NCBI GenBank assembly: GCA_949775045.1
Contig: OX459102.1
Span: 5,762,185-5,826,184 of the forward strand
DNA: 64,000 nucleotides
From: Metridium senile
Lineage: Eukaryota; Cnidaria; Anthozoa; Actiniaria; Metridiidae
Direction of reading: 5' to 3'
A program made the position numbers and the translations under genes. The notes under the pieces are model-generated. The model saw nothing but the letters and a program-made list of their open reading frames with translations, did no database searches and was not told the DNA's origin. Positions 12,501-20,085 of this stretch are shown one piece after another. Each line of letters begins with the position of its first letter. The stretch's first letter is position 1.

Positions 12501-12927
12501 ACTTCTTACCTATCTATTATATTAATATCTCCTCGTCCAAAGCTTCTAGGTCTTGCAGGCGGCGGCGAGTAATCAACCCTGAAAAATTATATAATCACAA
12601 GAAATTAGTAAACTTACAAACTTACAAACAAACGAATGTCTTAAATCAAGCTACAAGCGAAGCAATTATTTAAATCCTAAACCCTCACAATAAATCCTAG
12701 ATATAATTATAAAGAAATAAAGAATAAAGGAATATATTATAAGTTGTATTTGTGAATTTAAGGAATACACACTCGTTCGCTTCCAGTTCAGCATCAATTG
12801 ATTCTTCGCCATGTTCAACATATCCATGCGATTGTCTTCGATGATAAAGCGAACGGTGATCGAGATCGGAATAATAACCACGGTTGCTGAGTCTTGGCCT
12901 TTCTATCAATTCTCTAGAGGAATACAT
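5534..12927 (-). CDS. CM1 (centrosomin motif 1, Cnn_1N) domain protein, predicted 438 aa
   Basis: Eight coding exons on the minus strand join in frame with GT-AG borders: 12773-12927, 12510-12578, 12192-12254, 11910-11981, 8726-8811, 7846-7886, 7244-7315, 5534-6292. They total 1317 nt. Residues ~155-186 carry the CM1 signature IKKENFDLKLRLY, which in CDK5RAP2, myomegalin and Drosophila Cnn binds and activates gamma-tubulin ring complexes. A Glu/Lys/Arg-rich coiled coil follows (~187-260), then three 10-residue repeats with PxRNSS (~294-323), a basic segment, and a tail KKKKKQSIFKRFLCC (CC at 420-421) that looks suited to palmitoylation. The Arg/Tyr/Pro-rich N-terminus is probably disordered. 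The start at 12927 is the first ATG after an in-frame upstream stop. The protein is far shorter than the vertebrate CM1 proteins. Predicted role: microtubule nucleation at a centrosome, basal body or membrane site. Identity of the motif is strong; cellular site is inference. Confidence 0.85.
6450..7215 (+). repeat. (GAT)n microsatellite and degenerate GAT-rich tract
   Basis: A near-perfect ATG/GAT trinucleotide run occupies 6454-6553 and decays into GAT/GGT-rich sequence to about 7215. It lies in the intron between the CM1-motif exon and the last exon of the CM1 gene. All frames stay open, giving spurious poly-Met, poly-Asp, poly-Ser and poly-His readings. Confidence 0.95.
7244..7315 (-). CDS. 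CM1 protein, exon carrying the gamma-TuRC-binding motif
   Basis: A 72-nt exon between acceptor TATTTTGTAG and donor GTAAGC, phase 0 at both ends. It encodes MIQEIKKENFDLKLRLYMEQ and four more residues, matching the conserved core of Cnn_1N (KKENFxLKLRIY followed by an acidic helix). Confidence 0.9.
7480..7695. mobile_element. MITE with TIR ACAGTGCGAATCA
   Basis: About 216 bp with imperfect inverted ends: ACAGTGCGAATCAAAAAATC at the left, and the complement of GATCCGCACTAT at the right. Internal arms (TCGTTTATTGTTCGTT and ACGAACAATAAACCATTT) also pair. A second copy lies at 54346-54612, and a short relic is at about 47990-48030. It sits in an intron of the CM1 gene. Confidence 0.85.
7937..7963 (+). 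repeat. Poly(G) tract
   Basis: A run of Gs (GGGGGG TT followed by about 21 Gs) in an intron of the minus-strand gene, that is poly(C) in the pre-mRNA. Length may be unreliable in assembly. Confidence 0.8.
8032..8170. mobile_element. MITE with TIR TTAGGGGCTGTTTATATGA
   Basis: About 139 bp. TTAGGGGCTGTTTATATGAA at the left is matched by TTCATATAAACAGCCCCTAA at the right, and inner arms around GTTGTCC..GCTAGC also pair, so the element folds almost end to end. No coding capacity. It lies within a CM1 gene intron. Confidence 0.9.
8280..8640. mobile_element. Non-autonomous repeat with GTAACACCGTAAAAAATGT ends
   Basis: Inverted copies of AACACCGTAAAAAATGTG (8316) and TTTTTTACGGTGTTACAAAT (8529) flank a segment containing CTGACGTTTCGAGCTTTA. 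The downstream part (ATTACCTATCGTTTATATCA, CTAGTTTACTCGCTAGTTT) is itself duplicated in tandem. Related copies lie at 48312-48490 and 59312-59460. Confidence 0.7.
8867..9005 (-). mobile_element. SINE-like element, 3' end
   Basis: Read on the minus strand it ends ..GAGACGTTAAAAAAGTTATT followed by an ATT-rich tail, and contains GTGAGTGAGTCTCCCCGATTAG. The same sequence recurs at 10113-10200, 44175-44450, 56893-57022 and 63810-63955, so it is a dispersed short element with a simple-sequence tail. Confidence 0.75.
9146..9190 (+). mobile_element. Retroelement 3'-end relic (CCTGATGAAGACTAG..GTCGAAACGTC)
   Basis: CTGATGAAGACTAGCAGTAG followed by CAGTCGAAACGTC is a form that I associate with the 3' ends of Penelope-like and some other retroelements. 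It resembles the motif after the GIY-YIG frame at 22.1 kb. No coding part remains here. Confidence 0.4.
9675..9775. mobile_element. MITE relic (GTACATTACCAGCACAAAACC family)
   Basis: ACATTACCAGCACAAAACCA, GTATTCATTTCGG and GAAATAAGTGTAT match the right half of the complete elements at 57838-58082 and 61224-61512. The left half is missing. Confidence 0.65.
10113..10200 (-). mobile_element. SINE-like element fragment
   Basis: CTAATTGGGGAGACTCAGAC and TTAAATATTTTAGTGCACAC match the internal part of the SINE-like family at 8.87 kb. Truncated at both ends and inside a CM1 gene intron. Confidence 0.5.
10597..11023 (+). repeat. ~154-bp tandem repeat, 2.8 copies
   Basis: Units start at ATGTTTCGAATA at 10601, 10754 and 10909, each with CAATGTTCAATAACATGGCA, GTTCTGTAAAATAT and AATAAAACGTATTAAAAAAG. 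The last unit is shortened. It lies in the CM1 gene's large intron (8812-11909). Confidence 0.92.
11910..11981 (-). CDS. CM1 protein, phase-symmetric exon D
   Basis: Acceptor TTTTAATCAACAG, donor GTGAGT. At 72 nt it starts and ends in the same codon phase, so it could be skipped without a frameshift. It encodes an Arg-rich segment beginning DDFEVANNVR and ending SDIFER. It adjoins two similar phase-symmetric exons (12192-12254, 12510-12578). Confidence 0.75.
12192..12254 (-). CDS. CM1 protein, phase-symmetric exon C
   Basis: A 63-nt exon bounded by TTGTTTAG and GTTAGT, encoding VEYRRSQQRPQSVGRIDRID. It resembles the preceding exon in order of residues (V-[DE]-Y ... RP-[RQ]-S-[FV]-G-R ... IDR), suggesting an exon duplication. 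Confidence 0.8.
   Translation of the reverse strand, partial: GRVSSLSAETSKCWKNRPYR
12510..12578 (-). CDS. CM1 protein, phase-symmetric exon B
   Basis: A 69-nt exon bounded by TTTTTCAG and GTAAGA. It encodes a Pro/Arg/Gly-rich stretch starting VDYSPPPARPRSFGRG and ending IIDR. Same phase at both ends as exon C and probably its duplicate. Confidence 0.8.
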
Positions 12928-12973
12928 TTGGGGTTTTCCTTCGAGTATTAAACACGGATGAATCCGGATATCA
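12773..12973 (-). CDS. CM1 protein, first coding exon with start codon
   Basis: Coding part 12773-12927: ATG at 12927-12925, encoding MYSSRELIERPRLSNRGYY onwards, with donor GTGTGT. Positions 12928-12973 are probable 5' UTR, with a possible acceptor ATGTTTTAG at 12974. The frame is closed upstream by TAA near 13.0 kb, so 12927 is the most likely start. Confidence 0.75.
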
Positions 12974-13499
12974 CTAAAACATGCATATAAATAAACTCGT
13001 CCTTTAATTTATGCGTATTTCGACGGTGACGTGAGCACGCTTCATCGATTCATATAGAATTTGCCACGACAAGAATTCAATGAGCAATTTTCAGTAGCTT
13101 AGATATAGACGGGAGCCATGATGTAGATAATTGCAGAATTGCGAACAATATGAACACGAAAAAGATGAACTAAAAATCCCGGCAACACTATGTCAAGATC
13201 GGACAGGTTCCAATGATTTGAAAACTGCTGTAATTTGAAAACCGTCTTCTCAATGAACATTTATACAAACTAAACTGGTTTCGGTATTAGTCAAAGATGC
13301 TATAAACTTCAGCTACTAACGAAGCTTATATAAATTTCTATGAACTTTGACATAGTTATCGAGTTACTAAATGATAAAAGCTATAATTAGAATGACATAA
13401 CGCATTCATCAAGTCAGCTGTATCATAGGTGTAAATTTGTCGAAAAATGACTTAATCGATGAGTGTATATTAAATATAAATATTTTGAAATAAAGTGTT

Positions 13500-14110
13500 T
13501 TCATTTGAATAAGATTAAAAAAGTTCACTTTAATTGTATATATTTTATGTCTGGACTAAATATACAAAATATTTGAAAAGCATAGCTATTATTTATTTTA
13601 TTAATCAATTCCACCTTAAAAATAAAATATAATACAGAAAAATACAAAGAATAAGAATTGCTAAGAAAATATAAACATAAATTATATATAATTATATATA
13701 GTAAGTGATAATAATATTAATATTATCAAATAAGTAATAATGTAACAATAAGTAATAATATCATTATGATCAAAATATTTTTTATTACTAAATTATTTTT
13801 ATATGCTACAATACATTAGTATTATGACAAATTTTAACTCGAACAAAACTTAAAATGAAGTAAAAAAATTATGATTATGATAATTCGTGTTATTCATTTA
13901 TTCAGAATTTCATATGAAAATGGATATTTTGCGACAGCAATTTAAATAATGATACATTTTAAACACTTTTTCATATTTCATTTAATTATAAAATAAAAAA
14001 ATGATTGCGTAAAAAAAATATTGCTCTATGTAAAAAAAAATGCACTATGTATTCCCCTAGATTAAATATATTATTTTGAATTTATTATTCATTCATTATT
14101 ATTGCTCAAA
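13500..14110. other. Very AT-rich non-coding stretch
   Basis: Dominated by A/T runs and TAATAAT or TATATAATTATATA patches. No gene or element recognised. It lies in the putative 5' UTR intron of the CM1 gene. Confidence 0.6.
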
Positions 14111-15033
14111 ATTATACTAATTCTCACTTGCTTTCTCAGAAGTGACGTCTTACTTAAACTCATTATATATTTTGCAATCTAACCTTTTCAAGTTTATCGT
14201 CTGAATTTAATCGTCCTTCGTAAATAAATTTAGTTCTAGTCTAACCGCAAACAACTCTAGTTTCGAAGTGTCATTGTCAAGAAAAACCCACAATGAGTGA
14301 TGTGGTTTCGACTTCCTATTCTATCGTTTCCCGGAGACTTTCGTGGCTGTTAAAGAACTGATTGCCGTGTAGACTGCATTCAAACATCAATATAATAATA
14401 AAATATATCCTATTTCAATCCGAACTGCGTAGATTTTTGCATAAGCGTATTCATGCATGAAATATGCTGAAAATAGCACGAAAACAATTTAAATACAGAT
14501 CGTAATTTTGTTCTTAATTTGAGAGCAAAGTTAGACAAATATATTTCAACTCCGTCCCATTTCGAATAGGCTCAGAATAATTATGTAAACGAACAATTCG
14601 TCATATTTTCTTATTTCGTTTACCAAAATAAGTATAATTTTTCGATTTCAAAGCGATCCTAGCTTGAATACAAGAAATAAGCCATGATTTATGCTTGCTT
14701 AGGATCCAGTTATGCCCAATTTTAGACAATAAATAAAATCAATATTGCTACGAAAACAGACTATAAGCGATATTCAATCGATTGCTACGTAACAATAAGT
14801 TTCGAATAAAAATCGCGAAAATAATTTCCCTTGAGCAAATTCTCTTTAAATTTCGACAAATCTTTCGATTTAAAAAACACAAATCTTTAAAATAACCAAT
14901 TTATGTAATGTAATAGTCCAAACCGCGATAATATTTTTGAAACTAAACTTTCAATACATGTATCCATTTAAGGCAATTCGCAGAATATCATGTAAAGGCA
15001 CAACTCGGAAAGAAAACATAGAAACTTACTCAC

Positions 15034-15230
15034 CTTGAGCGAAAAATGGGTTAAAATGTCCTTTAAAATGTCCTTACAACGATTAAAAACAAGACTATTT
15101 TTCACTAGCTTTCGAATGATATTAGAACTGGCTAGAAGACCTGATTTAGCGTGTCCTCATCGACCAATCAAATCGCTTCCTTTCTCATTATGCATAAATA
15201 TAGCAAATGTATGTAAATTTTGTATTAAAA
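15034..15230 (-). other. Possible 5' UTR exon of the CM1 gene
   Basis: On the minus strand TTTTTCGCTCAAG is followed by GTGAGTAAG at 15033, an excellent splice donor facing the acceptor at 12974. An inverted CCAAT box and AT-rich TTTATATAA lie just upstream. Transcription start not determined, so the right boundary is approximate. Confidence 0.35.
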
Positions 15231-15534
15231 CAGCTGAAAACCTGCGGCTTTATATAATTATAAAAACCGTTTGTGATTTGCGACAGTAAAAAAGAAGAAC
15301 ACATATTTTATAAAAGAAACATTATATTTCAATAGAAGAAGGAAGACGTGTTCATGATATATTTTAATAGTTGGACAGTAGAAATCATGCCGCCGAATTA
15401 AAACAGCATGGCTCTAATAGCAAAAACAGGTATCCCGGCCTGTTTCCCACGCTAAAATATTCGATCTTTTACATTTATGAGTTTCAATTACCTACAAACC
15501 AAACAGATAAAAAAACATGAAAAGAAAAAAATGT

Positions 15535-15980
15535 AACAGACAGATATACAGACAGACAGACAGACAGATATACCGACAGACAAACCGATATACAGACAGA
15601 CAGACAGATATACCGACAGACAGATATACCGACAGACAGACATATATACAGACAGAAAGACAGAAAAACAGACAGATATACCGACAGACAGACAGATATT
15701 CAGACAGACAGACCGATAGACTGACAGACAATCTCGTTCCCATATTCGTTTCATCTACTGCGCATGTTCAACAATATATTTTGATATGATCAGTTTCGAG
15801 ATAATTCGTTGAGCATGCGCAGTAAGATATAACGACTATGGGAACGAGATTAGCATAGAGACAGACAGACAGACAGACAGACAGAAAGACAAACGGACAG
15901 GTAGACAGACAGACAAACAAACAGAGAGATAACCAGACACACAAACAAGCGGAAAGGCAGACAGGCAGACAGACAGACAA
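15535..15980. repeat. (GACA)n/(CAGA)n microsatellite split by a MITE
   Basis: Tetranucleotide GACA-rich tracts at 15535-15728 and 15858-15980, separated by the MITE at 15729-15854. Mixed GACA/GATA units with frequent substitutions. Open in several frames (poly-DRQT or poly-LSVC) without biological meaning. Confidence 0.95.
15729..15854. mobile_element. MITE inserted in the GACA array
   Basis: AATCTCGTTCCCATATTCGT at the left is matched imperfectly by ACGACTATGGGAACGAGATT at the right, with inner arms CTACTGCGCATGTTCAAC and GTTGAGCATGCGCAGTAAG. About 125 bp, no coding capacity. Confidence 0.9.
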
Positions 15981-16320
15981 ACAAAAATCATGTAGTTTCC
16001 AGAATAAAAACTTTTGTTTATTCATGTTATACACACGATTAGAAGTATTATAAATAGAATGGGATAATTTGACTTAAAAACATACGAGTTAATTTTTAGC
16101 GGATATCGATGAAGACAGACAAAAAAAATGGAAATATATATTGAAATGGAAACGGGACGGGAAATATCCAAATTGATATTATGCTCTATGTACGTAATAA
16201 GAGTTAAAAAAAATATAAAATTAAGTTAAAGGAATTATGCATCTTTGAATAGTAGAAATTTGTAATATTTAATAGTATGGGCTTTTCACTGTCATAGAGA
16301 GATTTTTGGGAAGCCATGCA

Positions 16321-16478
16321 TGTTTGTGGGCAAGTACAAAAGAAAGCTTTTGAAGATCAGACATAGGATTTCAGTTCCATTGAGAGAAAAGCTCCATTTG
16401 ATGTTTTGTGGACAAGTACAAAATACGGTTTTTGAATTACAAAGGATTTCAGTTCCCATGAGAGAAAAGCTCCATTGT
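16321..16478 (+). repeat. ~80-bp direct duplication, two copies
   Basis: GGGCAAGTACAAAA / GTGGACAAGTACAAAA and AGGATTTCAGTTCC..GAGAGAAAAGCTCCATT occur twice in tandem with moderate divergence. Confidence 0.85.
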
Positions 16479-16796
16479 TTTGACCACAAACATGGCTGCC
16501 ATTGAGGCGTCCTGGTGTATATACAAGATATATACAACTAATGAACAATTTACTATTAAACAACGATCACGGTCAGTTGGTTGTCAATGGTATAGAAAAC
16601 GGACTGCAACTGTGAGAATAAAAACATGAGCATTTTCAGATACAATTAATTAATTGAATATTTTTCATTTATTAATTAATCTTATAAAATATTTGATTTA
16701 AATCGCGCACTCTGATTGGCTGAGAAGCGTTGTCTATAACTCAACAGTGCACGGAGCGTCGATTTGTTTGATTTTAACTACTGAATATTTTATAAA

Positions 16797-16981
16797 AGGA
16801 ATAGAAAACTCGGCAGCAGTGCTCTATCGAGTTATAGAGCACTTCGGAATTTTAAGAAGACTCGAGAAGCGTTGAGAAGCACAACGCGTAGCGGAGTGCT
16901 TCTCAACGCTTCTCTCGTCTTCTTAAAATTCCCGCGTGCTCTATAAAACGATAGAGCACGCTGCCTCGTTTTCTATTCCTT
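16797..16981. mobile_element. Palindromic MITE
   Basis: AAGGAATAGAAAACTCGGCA at the left is matched by the complement of CTGCCTCGTTTTCTATTCCTT at the right. TCTTAAAATTC and GAAGCGTTGAGAAGCAC also pair around the centre GCGTAGCG. The whole ~185 bp can form a long imperfect hairpin. It is preceded by GCGCACTCTGATTGGCTGAG, a phrase also seen near 35.4 kb and 41.25 kb. Confidence 0.9.
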
Positions 16982-17310
16982 CAATAATATACCGAATCGA
17001 AATTGGCGGCCTATAATGATTGTTCTTGACTGGCCAGCCTCGTCTTCATGTTGAAACAAAATATAATTTGTACATGTATGAGAGGCTAGCCAGTCAGAAA
17101 CAATAGGTGTTCGCCATATTTCGAATCATTGTTATAAGTAGCCCGAACAAGATCCCACTTGTAACATTTTTTACGACCTTGTTCCCAGTGTTTTTCGGCT
17201 CCGACCAACCAACAATAAAAGAGAAAAGACTGGGAAGGAGCAGAGGAGGTTGTGCAACGGTCATGTAAGTCAAACAGATATAGAACCATTCTCGTACCCA
17301 GACCCTTCTC

Positions 17311-18687
17311 AGCTTTCTAACGAAAGGTCGTAGGTTCTGGGAAACCCTATAATTTTAAGTGATCTGATTGGCTGAGTGGTATAACAATAGCAATGGTCTA
17401 ACTAGTCATATCCACAGGTAGCCCAACAGTCAATATCTATAAGAGAAAATATAAGACGACTTTTGAAACCTTCGATGTTTTTCAACTAAATATTAAAACA
17501 ATTCAATAAAAACTATTAGTGTCATTTTCAGTTATTTTGTAATTAAGTGTCTGTGAAGATTTCAAGCGATTTGGGTTAAAATTAAACTGAGTTACGGCTA
17601 TTTTTAAATTCGCCTAACTCACTGTGCCGGGAAGGCTGCAGCTTCGGAGAGCCTAAGACACGTGTCAACATTCTTTACAGGTTCATAAATCATTGCCAGA
17701 AATATCGGACTTTTAGCGCCCGCGATATCTTGTCAGCGGTTAACAAAACAGCCTCAGAAAAACATAATTTATTTGCGCGGGAAAACTGAAAACTGCAAAC
17801 CTGGCTTTGTATTTTGCTCGAAAAGGGCCTGGGAACGATCCAAAACAAAATGGCGATCGAACCGAAGCTAAAAAATATACTTTTCTATTCTAAGCTTTCG
17901 CCGAACATTTCATTCCTCTTGTGGCCTACGGACTCCATATTTTAATTTAAGGAAACTTCAAGTGCAAGAAATGGCTGTTTTTGGGGGAATCTAAGCATTT
18001 TAATATTTGTTGTTGTGATTTGGATGAAGGGCTCCGTTGTACATCAACTACGTTTTATAATAATCGACGAAGTTTTACCACAACATCACTCATATTCTAA
18101 AGAATGTATGGCGATTTGGAGGTATGTCAAGCTCTATATTTTGTAAGCTCAGGAACCTTGAGTACAATACTTTAGATGTTTTTTTTTTAGATTCCGAACG
18201 TAGCAAAAATACTACAGAATACAATTCGAGGTAGAGAAACGAAAAACATTATCATTCATTCTTTTAATCTAGCATTGTTTGCCTAGTCCTATACATTCTT
18301 TTGTAATATTTTGAAGCCATTACCATGCAAAATGCGCATGCGCGACGCCATTTTGTCCGATATTTCTGGCAATGCCTTTCTTTTTTAAGTTTATAGAATT
18401 CTGATCCAAGAATGTTATTCTACGGTAATATTTCCTTATCCTTCCCTAATTAGTACCGCTCAAATGCACTTCTTTTGACATTAAAATCAAGCGTGCCAAG
18501 GCTCGTACAGAAGATGATGAATATTAATTAAGTTGGCGTCGATGCCACGTACTCGTTCATGCGTTCATTCTCGTGCCCAAACAACTCGGTCGAAACTAAG
18601 ATGGCGCATGCGCTCTGTTGACGCTGTCACAACAATTCTGGCTTCCGGTTGTAGGGTTTCCCAGAGCCTACGATCAGCCAGAAAGCT
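17311..18687. mobile_element. Non-autonomous DNA element with nested inverted repeats
   Basis: Left arm AGCTTTCT..GTCGTAGGTTCTGGGAAACC (17311-17358) matches the inverted right arm GGTTTCCCAGAGCCTACGA..AGAAAGCT (18655-18687). A second pair is CATTGCCAGAAATATCGGAC (17691) and GTCCGATATTTCTGGCAATG (18355). No transposase frame is visible in the ~1.3 kb between. Confidence 0.6.
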
Positions 18688-18976
18688 AAATGCTAAATGT
18701 GGCGGTGATGGAGCATTAAACTCGAGCATAAATTAAGCAGTTTACCATCAAAAAAACTCTGATAAATCGGATCCCTATTCCTTCATAAACAATGTTTAAT
18801 TTTAAAAAGCATCCGACATATCGAAACGCAGGCTATATTCAGCCATGTCAAGGCGCTTATCCGTTAGGTGGCAATACTGACAGTAACGACGCAAACGACC
18901 TTTAAATATCTCACAGCTTGTTAAAAATATATAGTCTCTTTCGCAGTCGTTCTTAGTGTTGTCACGTTGCGTGAGG

Positions 18977-19255
18977 CTGCGAGGGAGACTATGTAATCAA
19001 AGGATAGTTGTTGGATTTGAAAGCACAACAACTACCTCCTCCCCTCCCTAACTCACCCCCAATCCCCCCTCGCTCGCTTTATTAAAGTTTAAATTTTCTG
19101 AATCAGTTGCTTGACGACACTAAGAGCGGCTGCGAGGGAGACTATGTAATCTAAGGATAGTTCTTGGATTTGAAATCACAACAACTCCCTCTTCCCCTCC
19201 CAACTCGCCCCAATCCCCGCTCGCTCGTTTTATTAAAGTTCAAATTTTCTGAATC
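18977..19255 (+). repeat. ~153-bp direct repeat upstream of gene 1
   Basis: CTGCGAGGGAGACTATGTAA, GGATAGTTGTTGGATTTG, a C-rich block and TTATTAAAGTTTAAATTTTC recur with few changes at 18977-19101 and 19130-19255. A third weaker copy of the middle part is near 19455-19500. It ends about 430 bp before the TATA box of gene 1. Confidence 0.9.
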
Positions 19256-19689
19256 CAGAGGTAAAAGTAGGGACAGCTTGCAGTCTAATTCATTGCATAT
19301 TCACTTTACATTCACACTAGAGTGAATCTTTTTTTTTTTTTTTGTCCTGCTCGGCGGCAGGTTACAGTAACGCAATTAAGCAAAACATAGTTCATAAGTT
19401 TAATGACCTATAAAAAGCTCACAGCTCGTAAATAAAGGATTTAAAACAAACATATGGATCTCTAAGGATAGTTTTCAGATTTGAAAACACCACTACTACC
19501 CTCTCTCTCTCTCTCTCATCGCAAAGATATTGTTTTATTTGGACTTGGAAAGTTTAATCGGAGCTCTTCTCATCACGGTTGGACCTCGACTGAATAAATT
19601 TAGATTTTTACCCGAAATGCAAAGCGAAGGAGTGACCCCTCAACCAATCAGATTGCAGCTTTAGTACTCGAACAGTTTCTTGGGACAGG

Positions 19690-19696
19690 TATAAAC
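19690..19696 (+). promoter_or_regulatory. TATA box of PAN-EGF-lectin gene 1
   Basis: TATAAAC, about 20 bases upstream of an initiator-like CTCAGTT and 51 bases before the start codon. The paralogue at 37 kb has no equivalent TATAAA. Confidence 0.55.
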
Positions 19697-19746
19697 TAGT
19701 TATTCTATCTCAGTTCGTTTTTAGTCTTCGGTACCTCGTTGCAGAG

Positions 19747-20085
19747 ATGGCTGTCTCTGTAACAGTTGTATTGGTACTTTTTCTTCTGCTGTCTGCAATA
19801 AGCAACAGTAGAGGTGAAGAGCGAACTGATCCAATCTTTTTTGATTTTCGTTTTAATCACAAACTAAAGCTACCAAAATCGACCATAATGCAATCAACTC
19901 TAGTCAAAGACAGGAAGGCATGTTTAACTAGTTGTTTTAACGCTCGTTGGTGTAAATCGGGTAATTTCAAGACCACGCCTGAAAGCAATGGTTTTTATGT
20001 ATGTGAAGTGCTGTCCTCTGACGAGTTCAACTATAATAAGATTTTGCCGACCAAGGACGAGGCTTATCAACACTTCCGTATCAAG
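19747..20085 (+). CDS. Gene 1 exon 1: signal peptide and PAN/apple-like domain
   Basis: ATG in CAGAGATGG, then a hydrophobic leader VTVVLVLFLLLSAISNSRG. Ends ..HFRIK before donor GTAAGT at 20086. Reading on into the intron gives a spurious 140-residue frame. Carries Arg at residue 35 where paralogue 2 has Cys. Confidence 0.92.

Noticed and set aside
15488..16034. Cys/Leu/Ser/Val-rich minus-strand frames and an Arg/Gln/Thr-rich plus frame
   Set aside because: Translations of (GACA)n tracts; periodic and open in several frames.
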